From Candidatus Syntropharchaeum sp. (GTDB taxonomy: Archaea > Halobacteriota > Syntropharchaeia > Alkanophagales > Methanospirareceae): 13,054 nt of DNA. Where the stretch lies: positions 1-13,054 of the forward strand of contig JADHYP010000014.1 of NCBI GenBank assembly GCA_016782355.1, in the 5' to 3' direction. The position numbers were made by a program, and so were the translations under genes. Shown here one piece after another: positions 1 to 6,896 of this stretch; the first letter of the stretch is position 1; the number at the start of each line of letters is the position of its first letter. A model generated the notes under the pieces. The model worked only from the letters and a program-made list of their open reading frames with translations. It had not been told where the DNA came from and did not search any database.

Positions 1-1
1 T

Positions 2-427
2 GGTGAAGAAGGGCTCAGAGATAAGAGAAAAGATGGGAATTATACGAAACTGACAGAAAGAATAAAAGATTACATTGTGTCCACTGTTAAGGAAAACAGA
101 AGCATATCATCATCCCAAGTACAGAGTAAAATTATAAACCAGTTCGACACGAAGATTTCAGTATCCTGCTTGAATAACTTCAGGGCATCTGAATCATTAA
201 CGAGATTACCAGCCCAGAAAGAAAAGGAGTATAAACGTCAAAAATCCGGTGGATGTGAAATTCTCACGTCTTTAGCCTTTTTCACCCACATTAGCGAGCT
301 ATTCACCAGAACGATAATCGAGCGGGCGAACGAGGTTCGCCAATCACCATTATTTGAGCAGAATGAGAATATCATCCGGACATCCGCTCGCATGGGAAAT
401 TCACTAAAGAGTACAATCAATCCGTAA
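2..427 (+). pseudogene. Transposase-like fragment, cut by the left edge
   Basis: The frame is open from the left edge to a stop at 425-427, so the GTG at 77 need not be a real start. The visible 141 residues begin with a basic stretch (GLRDKRKDGNYTKLT), then a helix-turn-helix-like part (ISSSQVQSKII, ISVSCLNNFR). This arrangement is common at the N-terminus of long archaeal transposases that carry an HTH before the DDE nuclease domain. A second segment (SGGCEILTSLAFF to about 380) resembles the linker that follows. The frame then stops, and nothing like a DDE catalytic core lies downstream before hemB. I therefore read it as a truncated, probably inactive insertion-sequence remnant. The family assignment is from memory of the pattern and is moderate at best; an unknown DNA-binding protein is the alternative. 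Confidence 0.4.
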
Positions 428-654
428 CTTCGACCATTTTTAGTAATAGGTTTTAGCATGAGGGTTTAAGATGTCTTTTTTCGTGTATTCGTTGTTTTTC
501 CTTACTTATTCTTGTTTGTGTGGATATTACTAAATTTAGTAATATGAAAGGTAGGAACAATAAAAAAGCTCCAGGAAAAGATAGAACACAAACTACCTGA
601 AGAACCTATTACGAAAAGAGGTTAAAGTTACAGATAAACTATTAACACCCACAC
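428..654. other. Intergenic stretch without a convincing gene
   Basis: These 227 bases lie between the transposase fragment and the 3' end of hemB. They are AT-rich, with T-runs around 472-500 and a 22-bp perfect palindrome at 524-545. A short plus-strand reading frame ending at the stop around 623-625 reads TIKKLQEKIEHKLPEEPITK. It looks protein-like but has an in-frame stop just upstream and no usable start, so it may be the remains of another gene. No RNA gene or terminator stands out. Confidence 0.5.
524..545. repeat. Perfect 22-bp palindrome
   Basis: The sequence atattactaaatttagtaat plus a final 'at' equals its own reverse complement over all 22 positions. It is AT-rich and lies in the gene-poor region beside the transposase fragment. 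A partial copy of one arm (ttagtaat) occurs at 438-445. It could be an operator or part of an insertion-sequence end. No neighbouring intact gene makes either choice clear. Confidence 0.6.
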
Positions 655-1620
655 TTATCTACTGGGGTGCCATTCCTTTGCAAAATAAGTGATTATCAAA
701 TCGGCACCCGCTCTTTTTATCGCTGTTAATCCTTCCATCATAACTTCCTCTCGATTTAAATAGCCCTTCTCCGATGCCGCAGTTATCATTGCATACTCGC
801 CGCTGACGTTATAAGCCGCAAGTGGAACGTCAAACTTCGCACGCACCTTAGAAATAATGTCGAGATAGAAAATAGCCGGTTTCACCATCACGATGTCCGC
901 ACCTTCCTTAACGTCGAGTTCCACTTCCCTGAGCGCTTCGCGTGCATTAGAAAAAGCCATTTGATAACTGCTCCGGTCTCCGAATTTATAGCCGGAGTCG
1001 GCAGCCTCGCGGAAAGGACCGTATAAAGCGGAATTGTATTTCACCGCATAAGACATAATCGCAGTGTCAGTGAAGCCCTCGTCGTCGAGTTTCTCCCTTA
1101 TCGCCTTTACCATCCCGTCCATCATTCCCGAAGGCGCTACAATATCCGAACCCGCTTCCGCCTGGCTTACTGCTATTTTCCCCAGCACTTCCAGCGTAGG
1201 GTCGTTAAGCACCTCCCCATTCTCTACAAGCCCGCAATGCCCGTGACTTATATACTCGCAAAGACACAAATCGGTAATAATTACAACGTCCTCCACTTCC
1301 TTCTTTACCATTCTAACCGCTCGTTGTATTACTCCTTCGTTATTGAATGCTTCACTTCCTTTTTCATCCTTCCTCGCCGGGATTCCGAACAACAGCACCG
1401 ATTTTATGCCCAGCGAATGTGCTTCTGAAACCTCTTTTACTGCTCCTTCTATCGAAAATCTAAACTGCCCTGGCATGGAATCAATCGGTTTTTTATTCTC
1501 GCCTTCTACGTTCTCGTCAATAAACAGCGGGAGAATCAGGTCGTCTGTGGAAAGCCGTGTTTCTCGTATTAGTTTTAGCTTTCTCAAACGTCTCATTCTA
1601 ACTGCCGGGAACATTTTCAT
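655..1620 (-). CDS. hemB: Porphobilinogen synthase (delta-aminolevulinate dehydratase)
   Basis: HemB condenses two 5-aminolevulinates into porphobilinogen, the second committed step of cytosolic tetrapyrrole synthesis after HemA and HemL. The 321 residues match the family's usual length. A zinc-type cysteine cluster is visible in [14 protein letters not shown] (Cys119, Cys121, Cys129). The two Schiff-base lysines are in [15 protein letters not shown] (Lys194) and IVMVKPA (Lys247). The N-terminus [11 protein letters not shown] and the C-terminal [10 protein letters not shown] are also typical. The ATG at 1620 is preferred because gaggtga lies a few bases upstream; an ATG two codons later is possible. 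That Shine-Dalgarno lies inside the PIN-toxin stump, whose TGA overlaps the hemB ATG (ATGA), so hemB may now be translated by coupling to the stump. The usual partner genes hemL, hemC and hemD do not follow; downstream lies insertion-sequence debris. Confidence 0.96.
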   Translation of the reverse strand: MKMFPAVRMRRLRKLKLIRETRLSTDDLILPLFIDENVEGENKKPIDSMPGQFRFSIEGAVKEVSEAHSLGIKSVLLFGIPARKDEKGSEAFNNEGVIQRAVRMVKKEVEDVVIITDLCLCEYISHGHCGLVENGEVLNDPTLEVLGKIAVSQAEAGSDIVAPSGMMDGMVKAIREKLDDEGFTDTAIMSYAVKYNSALYGPFREAADSGYKFGDRSSYQMAFSNAREALREVELDVKEGADIVMVKPAIFYLDIISKVRAKFDVPLAAYNVSGEYAMITAASEKGYLNREEVMMEGLTAIKRAGADLIITYFAKEWHPSR

Positions 1621-1769
1621 GTTTCACCTCTGTTGACTAATTCGTTGTTTTCGGGGACTGAATCTATCACACTAAAATTTTCTATTTCGTCAAATTTGGA
1701 TATTAGCCTCTTAAATGCTCCATCATGAGTCATTATTTCATTCACATCCCTCATAACCATCGTAGCCAA
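1617..1769 (-). pseudogene. C-terminal stump of a VapC-type PIN toxin
   Basis: Straight after the antitoxin stop, in the same frame but behind two stops (TAA TGA), comes an open stretch starting LATMVMRDVNEIMTHDGAF and ending at a TGA overlapping the hemB ATG. The pattern LAT..., I.THD..F is the conserved C-terminal third of PIN-domain ribonucleases and keeps one acidic residue of the active site. The first roughly 90 residues, including the N-terminal catalytic Asp, are absent. The junction TAATGA at the antitoxin end is the kind of stop/start overlap used by intact vapBC pairs, but the ATG there opens a frame of only 11 codons. An internal deletion of vapC explains this best. A 47-residue peptide could still start at the ATG at 1760. 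It cannot be an active nuclease. Confidence 0.65.
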
Positions 1770-1772
1770 TCA

Positions 1773-2003
1773 TTACATCTTCCAAATGCTTTTTATCTCT
1801 TCTGGAGAGATTGTTTTGTTTCCGCTTTTTAGTTTTCCTTCCATTCTCCCAATGAACTCTTCTGGGCTGATTAAAGGCAAAAGCGTTATCTTTTTACCTT
1901 CTGTCTTAACTTCAAATTCCTCTCCTGATTTCAGGCGTAGTTCTTTTCTTATCCTTTCTGGAATTTGAATTCTCCCCTTTTCATCTATGAGTGTTGTAGC
2001 CAT
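1773..2003 (-). CDS. AbrB/SpoVT-type antitoxin, VapB-like
   Basis: This 76-residue protein starts with a swapped-hairpin AbrB domain (residues 1-45: TTLIDEKGRIQIPERIRKEL, then GEEFEV and ITLLPL). Such domains dimerise and bind palindromic operators. The tail (residues 47-76, ending in ISPEEIKSIWKM) is the sort of acidic/aromatic extension with which VapB antitoxins wrap around a VapC toxin. Its toxin partner directly downstream is reduced to a stump, so it is now an orphan antitoxin and may only act as a repressor or may neutralise a toxin elsewhere. No Shine-Dalgarno precedes the ATG, and a TATA-like minus-strand box sits about 28 bp upstream, so the mRNA is probably leaderless. The unit sits between hemA and hemB, genes that are neighbours in many archaea, which suggests later insertion. 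Confidence 0.85.
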   Translation of the reverse strand: MATTLIDEKGRIQIPERIRKELRLKSGEEFEVKTEGKKITLLPLISPEEFIGRMEGKLKSGNKTISPEEIKSIWKM

Positions 2004-2023
2004 ATTAAAAAAGATGTATTTGT

Positions 2024-2037
2024 CACCTTAAAAAGTT
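2024..2037 (-). promoter_or_regulatory. TATA-like box for the antitoxin gene
   Basis: On the minus strand the sequence reads actttttaaggtga, with the TATA-like core centred near 2031. That is about 28 bp upstream of the ATG at 2003, the distance expected if transcription starts at the start codon. The lack of a Shine-Dalgarno agrees with a leaderless message. Confidence 0.4.
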
Positions 2038-2055
2038 TTTGTTTGACATTGTCAG

Positions 2056-2231
2056 ATTAACCGCAGAGTTCACGGAGAACGCAGAGGATGTATTTAGAGG
2101 TTTAGAGGTTTAGAGGTTTAGTCTAAATCGCTAACGAGCCAAGCCGCTGAACCGCTTAAAATTGGAGGTTTAGCTAACGAGCTGAACCGCTAATAAACTG
2201 AACCGCTAATTCCGCATTCTCTGCGGTAAAT
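2056..2231. repeat. Block of degenerate intergenic repeats
   Basis: The space between hemA and the antitoxin gene is built of repeats. An outer inverted pair, attaaccgcagag (2056-2068) and ctctgcggtaaat (2219-2231), matches at 12 of 13 positions. Inside are three and a half copies of the 8-mer tttagagg (2093-2121), two copies of gctaacgagc (2130-2139, 2173-2182) and three copies of ctgaaccgct (2147-2156, 2182-2191, 2199-2208). The left part also carries the gcagag..cacggag..gcagagg motif often seen as noncoding filler in environmental microbial genomes. I see no gene here. The ends could pair into a long imperfect stem. Confidence 0.75.
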
Positions 2232-2300
2232 TTGAAATGTGACAAAGTCAAGATAATCCCCTCAGTTCTTTTACACAATCCCCAACTTCGCATGGCTCCT

Positions 2301-3605
2301 TCAGTCCGAGTCCGACTCCGAGCCCGATGTCCGTGACTCCTCCAACTCCTTCTCAAACTCATCCATGAGAAAATCTATAAAATCACTGTTGTTATTCTCA
2401 TCATTATCGCTCTCACCCTCACCTGAGCCCCTACCACGCATTTCAACGTATCTTCTGAGTATCCTGGTTGGCGTATGAAGTGTTTTAGATAAAACGGCAT
2501 GCGAGAAATCGTCCAATACCTCTTTCGGGTCTCTCCCTTTCTCCATATAGCTAATCGCCCTCTTTTTCTCCTCTTCCCTTACTCGAGAACCATGTTCATA
2601 AATCATTGCGATAACCCTTTCAACCTCTTTACGCTTTAAAATGTTTTTAAACAGTTCTATCTCTTCCTCTATTATTATCTCAACTTTATCAACCTCGGAA
2701 AGCCGCCTTTTCAGGTTCTCCTCACTTATCTCGTATAAACTGTCCAGGTTATACAACTCTATCCCTTCTATCTCGCCTACGCGCTCCTCCACGTCCTTCG
2801 GATTCGCAATGTCTATAATGAGAAGGTCGTTATCATTTCTACGATGTTCCATTACGCGTTTCATCAAATTACAATCTAAGATATAATGAGGCGCAGACGT
2901 AGTGCTTATGGCAACGTCACAAACGGAGAGACACCGCTCACTTTCATCCAGTTTAGCCGCCTTACCGTCAACCTCTTCTGCAAGCTTCTTCGCTCTTTCA
3001 TACGTCCGGTTGGCAATGAACATGGCTTTAAGTTTTTTTTCTGAAATAGCTCTCGCAACCATCGTCCCCATTTCTCCCGCACCAATTACGAGAATGCTTT
3101 TTCCTCCCAACCCCCCGGTTATGTCTTCTGCAAGCTCAACCGCGGCAGACCCGATAGAAACAGACCCTTCGTTTATTCTCGTCTCTCTTCTCGCTCTCTT
3201 CGCCACTTTTATCGCTCTGTCGAACGCCATGTCCAGAAGACTGCCTATTGTCCCTTCTTTCTTGCTTTCCAGATAGCACTTCTTTATCTGCCCCAGAATC
3301 TGGTCCTCTCCCACTATCATCGCTTCGAGCCCACATGCGACCCGCATAAGATGCTCTAATGCGTCTTTACCCACGAAAATACCGCTTTTTTTCAATTTTA
3401 GTCGGTTAACGGCGTCTTCTAAAACCGCTCCCGCGTGCTCCGAACTGATATACGCTTCCACACGATTACAGGTCTTTATAACCGCATAACCGTTCACGCG
3501 CGGGTCTTCTGCGAATATTTCCGGATTCAATCGCTCTGCTACCTCCTCAAGTTCCTCGACACTACACTTTTTATGCGAAAACCATAAAGACCCGATTTTA
3601 TGCAT
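2301..3605 (-). CDS. hemA: Glutamyl-tRNA reductase
   Basis: HemA reduces the glutamate of Glu-tRNA(Glu) with NADPH to glutamate-1-semialdehyde, opening the C5 route to all tetrapyrroles. The catalytic cysteine is Cys46 in VIKTCNRVEAY. The region GLEAMIVGEDQILGQIK follows, and the Rossmann dinucleotide loop GAGEMG is at 175-180. The C-terminal helical dimerisation region ends near the LHTPTRILRR segment. The ATG at 3605 is preferred over an upstream GTG at 3614 because aggtga sits just before the ATG and the GTG is part of that signal; this gives 434 residues. It overlaps the end of the precorrin-2 dehydrogenase by 8 bp, so the two are an operon. After the conserved core there is a tail of about 40 residues, rich in Ser, Asp, Glu and Asn and ending SRTSGSESDSD, which is unusual for the family. 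HemL, needed next, is not in the window. Confidence 0.96.
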   Translation of the reverse strand: MHKIGSLWFSHKKCSVEELEEVAERLNPEIFAEDPRVNGYAVIKTCNRVEAYISSEHAGAVLEDAVNRLKLKKSGIFVGKDALEHLMRVACGLEAMIVGEDQILGQIKKCYLESKKEGTIGSLLDMAFDRAIKVAKRARRETRINEGSVSIGSAAVELAEDITGGLGGKSILVIGAGEMGTMVARAISEKKLKAMFIANRTYERAKKLAEEVDGKAAKLDESERCLSVCDVAISTTSAPHYILDCNLMKRVMEHRRNDNDLLIIDIANPKDVEERVGEIEGIELYNLDSLYEISEENLKRRLSEVDKVEIIIEEEIELFKNILKRKEVERVIAMIYEHGSRVREEEKKRAISYMEKGRDPKEVLDDFSHAVLSKTLHTPTRILRRYVEMRGRGSGEGESDNDENNNSDFIDFLMDEFEKELEESRTSGSESDSD

Positions 3606-4251
3606 ATCTATCACCTACAATCTTGACGATAAGTTCTTCTGCAACCTCAACGGGTGCGTCAAGAGCAGCCCAGCATTCCGGGTCGCTCAAAACGCCGTTC
3701 AGAATCTCGCTCCTTCTCTTCTCTTCCTTAAACTTCTCTTTTAAGTATCCCCTGAGGTGTGACTGAATCAGCAGCATCTTTTCCTCTTTATCCCCAATGA
3801 GCGCCGAAATCTTTATTCTCATGTATCTCGCCATTGCAGGCCCTTTACCCGCTGTGGAGACGGAAATCAGAAATCCACCCTTGTTTACTACTGCGGACAT
3901 AAACGCATCCCCCTCATCCCGGTAATTAACAAGCACGTCAAACTTCGCCGCCTCTTTTAAAATACGAGTGTTTAGCGTTTCGTCATCTGTGCATATAAGG
4001 ATTAAAAAAGCGCCTTTTATTAGTTCTTCAAGATTCTGGTTCCACAAATCACACCGGAAACACTCAATTCCTCCCTCCTCCCTCAGCTCTTCTATGCGTG
4101 GTGTAAAATCATTACTGTAAACTTCCACTTTCACCTTCTCCCCTCCAGCTCCGTCCGTATCAAGAATCTGGCATATTTTCCTCTCCGCAACTCCACCTCC
4201 GCCAAACACCACTATTCTTTTACCTGAGACGTTAACGTATAGAGGAAGCAT
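3598..4251 (-). CDS. sirC: Precorrin-2 dehydrogenase (SirC/Met8 type)
   Basis: The enzyme oxidises precorrin-2 to sirohydrochlorin with NAD+, feeding siroheme (and archaeal heme through the Ahb route), cobalamin and F430. The 217 residues show the start LPLYVNVSGKRIVVFGGGG with the nucleotide loop GGGGVAERK (17-25). Further on are ICTDDETLN, then VNYRDEGDAFM with a likely catalytic Asp112, and the ISVSTAGKGPAMARYMR motif of the Met8 central domain. The C-terminal chelatase-like helical region is short, and no methyltransferase domain is fused, unlike CysG. The ATG at 4251 gives the conserved N-terminus directly. hemA overlaps its 3' end. A chelatase of the CbiX family lies at 6897 in the same window and would use its product. 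Confidence 0.92.
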   Translation of the reverse strand: MLPLYVNVSGKRIVVFGGGGVAERKICQILDTDGAGGEKVKVEVYSNDFTPRIEELREEGGIECFRCDLWNQNLEELIKGAFLILICTDDETLNTRILKEAAKFDVLVNYRDEGDAFMSAVVNKGGFLISVSTAGKGPAMARYMRIKISALIGDKEEKMLLIQSHLRGYLKEKFKEEKRRSEILNGVLSDPECWAALDAPVEVAEELIVKIVGDRYA

Positions 4252-4361
4252 GGTATCTTTTTCTTTTAATAAAATAGTCTTTTCTCAATTTTAAAGTTTT
4301 CGGTTTTCGCGTATATTTTGTCAACGAGTTCCTGTGAAATCAAAGACCCGTTGGTCGTACT

Positions 4362-5426
4362 TCAGTATATAACCCTATCAAGCGAATCTTCCCTCCGTGC
4401 GTCTTTTATCTCTCTTGATATTCGCCTACCGGTGCTCATTGGCTCGTTATAGAGTAGCTGAGAGTAAGGGGAACCATTAATGTAGAGATTGGTACCGGCA
4501 ACAATTCTGGCGGAGATTTCGAAAGCTATAAATTCCAGATTCTCGGTGCAGATGGTTTCTATACAGAATGGCCCTATCAGACCGGGACTGAACAGCTCCT
4601 GGGATGCCTTGACCACGCTCTGACCCATCTTCAGGATCGGGTTCAGAAGTGACTCCCTCGCTACCACCGGAATATTTCCTGTAACTACAAAGGAAGGTTC
4701 CGGAGTGCCGTCCTGTAAAATATGAGGTAGCCTTGAGAGTCCATCAACGTTGGATTCATAGCGGATGTCCATGCTGAGAAGCTCCAGCCGTTTTTTCAGC
4801 GGTGAATAGAAATAATGAGGATAGAACCGGGTTCCTATTATGAACTCCTGGATGGTGAAGCTCTCCTTGTCTCTCAGCCCCGATTTTTTTAGCTTTCGCT
4901 CAAACTCTTCAGGATTGCTTGCGAGGAAATACCCCCTCCCGCCCTTAGCACCCGGGAATTTTACCATGACTAATCTATCTATATCTCCGGGGTCTTTTAA
5001 TTCCTCAGGTAGCCTTAAATCGGCGTGCTCCATCCATTCACGCTCCTTTTCACGGTCCGATTCCCACTCCAGGACCATTCTGTTCCCGAGCATTGGCACA
5101 AGGAGTTCATTCTCAATCCGTTTTGGCGAAAGATATTCCACAAAGGAACCGTGCGGGATAAGGAGGACGTTTCTTTCTATCAGTTTCTCCAGGAACTTCT
5201 TATCCATGAATTGTTCGTAATTTTCAATAATCAGGAGTTCATCAGCCACTCCGAACTGCTGATAGACCTCTTCAGCGCCTCTTTTACATATCACCAGACT
5301 TTTGAACCCCTCATCTCTTGCTCCTTTAAGTATCTGGAGTGCAGTATGACTCCCCATGGTGGCGATGGTTATCTCATCCCTGGCATAGCCGTCCAAAATG
5401 TGATGAATTTCTCTTTTATCTATCAT
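4362..5426 (-). CDS. purP: FAICAR synthetase (formate-dependent AICAR formyltransferase)
   Basis: PurP converts AICAR, formate and ATP to FAICAR in the penultimate step of archaeal IMP synthesis, replacing folate-dependent PurH. The 354 residues contain both domains of the family: an N-terminal DUF1246 domain (about 1-125, with ITIATMGSHTALQILKGA) and an ATP-grasp-like DUF1297 domain. Diagnostic stretches are PHGSFVEY (91-98), KFPGAKGGRGYF (156-167), DIRYESNVDGLSR (220-232), TGNIPVVARESLL, GPFCIET and FEISARIVAGTN (302-313). They follow the Methanocaldococcus PurP closely as I recall it. The ATG at 5426 is preceded by a short purine-rich signal. It is the more orthodox of two adjacent paralogues. 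About 110 bp of sequence with no gene separate it from the precorrin-2 dehydrogenase, so co-transcription is possible but not shown. Confidence 0.93.
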   Translation of the reverse strand: MIDKREIHHILDGYARDEITIATMGSHTALQILKGARDEGFKSLVICKRGAEEVYQQFGVADELLIIENYEQFMDKKFLEKLIERNVLLIPHGSFVEYLSPKRIENELLVPMLGNRMVLEWESDREKEREWMEHADLRLPEELKDPGDIDRLVMVKFPGAKGGRGYFLASNPEEFERKLKKSGLRDKESFTIQEFIIGTRFYPHYFYSPLKKRLELLSMDIRYESNVDGLSRLPHILQDGTPEPSFVVTGNIPVVARESLLNPILKMGQSVVKASQELFSPGLIGPFCIETICTENLEFIAFEISARIVAGTNLYINGSPYSQLLYNEPMSTGRRISREIKDARREDSLDRVIY

Positions 5427-5466
5427 TTATTCCATTGTACATAAAGTATAGCTTCTTTCTATTTAA

Positions 5467-5555
5467 GACACAGATTTACACTGATTTACGCAGATTTATT
5501 TTAGCTTAACCGTGTTGATTCTTATCATCTGTGTTAATCTGCGTTAATCTGCGTC
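5467..5555. repeat. Inverted array of about 12-nt repeats between the purP paralogues
   Basis: The left arm (5467-5495) is made of cagattta-type units, about 12 nt each. The right arm (5527-5555) is made of ttaatctgcg-type units running the other way. The reverse complement of the right arm matches the left at 23 of 29 positions, and some mismatches are A/G changes that can still pair in RNA. The spacer is about 31 nt. The motif gacgcagattaacgcagatt is a familiar noncoding repeat of environmental genomes. On the minus-strand transcript it would form a stem between purP2 and purP, and could act as a processing or weak termination element. Confidence 0.75.
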
Positions 5556-5581
5556 CATAATTTATTTTCTGTTTTCTTGTT

Positions 5582-6709
5582 TTATGTAACCGTCTCTTCC
5601 AATCTGTTCAGTTGAATGGCTTTTCTGAGTTCCATAGCCACCCTCTTCCCTACCGAAAGCGACTCCTCGTAGCGGTATCCCGAATAGGGCGTAAAACGTG
5701 TTCCGGGAGAGCCCTGCACTCGCATGGAGATGTCAAAAACTACGGCTTTCTCTTTTGGAGGACCGGGAATGAAAGTGGACTGTAATGCAAAAGGACCTAT
5801 AATTCCCGGCGGATACTCTTCCTTAGCAACGGTGACAAATTTCTCCCCGAGCTCGAATATCTGCTCTAAAAGTGATTCCTTTACCGTGCATGCTATATGT
5901 CCGGCTTCGATGGCTTTGACGTCTATGTACTTCAAGGCTTCTAACTGCTGTGACGCCGGAAGGCGAAGTATGCCGTCCAGATTTGTCTGTCTCCGCGTAT
6001 CGATCCCCAGCAGTTCCAGCCGCTCATCTAAGAGTGAGTAGAAGTAATTGAAGTTAGACTGCGCACCCATAACGAACTCCTCGATGACCGCTTTCTTCAA
6101 CCCTTCTTCCGTTATTTTACCATCACGAAGCATCTGCTCGGAATTCCTGTAGAACTCCGCGGTAGAAGAGGCGAAGAAGAACGCACGTTCGTATTTCCGC
6201 TGGGCTTCCGGTGCTTTAACCAGAACCAGGCGGTCTATTTCTTCAGCGCTTTTGTATATCCGGGGATAGGGAATCCCTCCTTTTTCCATCAGGTAATACT
6301 GGTTCCTCTCTGCATCTCGTTCCTCTGCCCGAAGCATACTTCTCGACCCGAATAGGGGTAGAAGAAAATCATCTTCGATACGGTCAAAGCCCACATAGAC
6401 CTCAAAGGAGCGGTGAGGGATGAAAATAACGTTATTCTCACGCATCTGTCTCAGCACGCTCTCTTCGGTTATATCAGAAAATTTATCAAGCACGATGGTC
6501 TGGTCCACAATTCCGCAGGAATTTTCCGCACGATAGTAGCGGTCATAAGTCTTCTCCCTGCCCTTCTGGCACACCACCAGCGTTCTGAAGCCCACGTCCT
6601 TCGCTCCTCGACATATATCCAGTGCGGAATGTGACCCAAGGACACCTATAATCACTTTATCAAGCTCATATCCATCCAGAAGTTCTTTTATCTCGTTTCT
6701 GCCTATCAT
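5582..6709 (-). CDS. PurP-family ATP-grasp paralogue (PurP2-like)
   Basis: This 375-residue protein has the same two-domain layout as the FAICAR synthetase downstream. Shared landmarks include LGSHSALDICRGA (24-36), PHRSFEVYVG (98-107), DTRRQTNLDGILR (237-249), VKESLLEQIFELG and GPFALQS. Several sites differ in kind. The glycine-rich loop of PurP (KFPGAKGGRGYF) is replaced by KAPEAQRKYERAFFF (165-179), and SARIVAGTN becomes SMRVQGSPGTR (329-338). Genomes with two PurP clades are known among archaea, and the role of the second is unsettled. It could be an alternative FAICAR synthetase or an ATP-grasp ligase with another carboxylate or amine substrate. The ATG at 6709 follows a good signal (ggggtag). 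It diverges from tRNA-Leu, with the two promoters sharing 75 bp. Confidence 0.85.
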   Translation of the reverse strand: MIGRNEIKELLDGYELDKVIIGVLGSHSALDICRGAKDVGFRTLVVCQKGREKTYDRYYRAENSCGIVDQTIVLDKFSDITEESVLRQMRENNVIFIPHRSFEVYVGFDRIEDDFLLPLFGSRSMLRAEERDAERNQYYLMEKGGIPYPRIYKSAEEIDRLVLVKAPEAQRKYERAFFFASSTAEFYRNSEQMLRDGKITEEGLKKAVIEEFVMGAQSNFNYFYSLLDERLELLGIDTRRQTNLDGILRLPASQQLEALKYIDVKAIEAGHIACTVKESLLEQIFELGEKFVTVAKEEYPPGIIGPFALQSTFIPGPPKEKAVVFDISMRVQGSPGTRFTPYSGYRYEESLSVGKRVAMELRKAIQLNRLEETVT

Positions 6710-6757
6710 TTTTTTCTACCCCTTGCATATAATTGAATGATATTAATTTTTTAGTAA

Positions 6758-6767
6758 CTTTTATTTA
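6758..6767 (+). promoter_or_regulatory. TATA-like box of tRNA-Leu
   Basis: The sequence cttttattta lies about 22-27 bp before the first base of the tRNA, the normal position of an archaeal TATA box. Nearby AT-rich bases (6741-6755) may serve the divergent PurP2 gene on the other strand. Confidence 0.45.
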
Positions 6768-6784
6768 CTTATTGTGTTAGCAAA

Positions 6785-6869
6785 GCGGGGGTAGCCGAGC
6801 ATGGACAAAGGCGCAGGACTTAAGATCCTGTTCCGTAGGGATACGAGGGTTCGAATCCCTCCCCCCGCA
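6785..6869 (+). tRNA. tRNA-Leu, anticodon TAA
   Basis: The 85-nt sequence folds as a type II tRNA. The acceptor arms gcggggg and cccccgc pair fully. The D arm is gcc..ggc. The anticodon stem is cagga/tcctg with loop cttaaga, giving anticodon TAA (reads UUA). A long variable arm follows (from about 6831 to 6844), then the T arm gaggg-ttcgaat-ccctc. The discriminator is A, as expected for leucine, and CCA is not encoded. I see no intron. The gene stands alone between purP2 (divergent) and the chelatase gene (convergent). Confidence 0.97.
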
Positions 6870-6896
6870 TCCCCTTCCTTGCACCTTAATTTTAAT

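Noticed and set aside
238..459. 73-codon minus-strand frame opposite the transposase fragment
   Set aside because: No start signal or family pattern. The plus-strand reading continues from the window edge and fits a known type better.
2056..2231. CRISPR array in the hemA downstream repeats
   Set aside because: The repeat units are 8-13 bp, irregularly spaced and degenerate, with no spacer pattern and no cas genes.
4252..4361. Short minus-strand stretch between purP and the precorrin-2 dehydrogenase (GSLISQELVDKIYAKTENF)
   Set aside because: It looks protein-like but has stops on both sides, only about 30 codons and no start. It is too short to call a gene remnant with any confidence.
5467..5555. 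Classical intrinsic terminator at the cagatt inverted repeat
   Set aside because: The stem is long, imperfect and AT-rich with no GC-rich core, and archaeal termination mainly uses T-runs. Processing or repeat biology is more likely.
6870..6896. Terminator between tRNA-Leu and the chelatase gene
   Set aside because: Only short T-rich runs (ttaatttt) are present and no hairpin, so a specific terminator cannot be supported.
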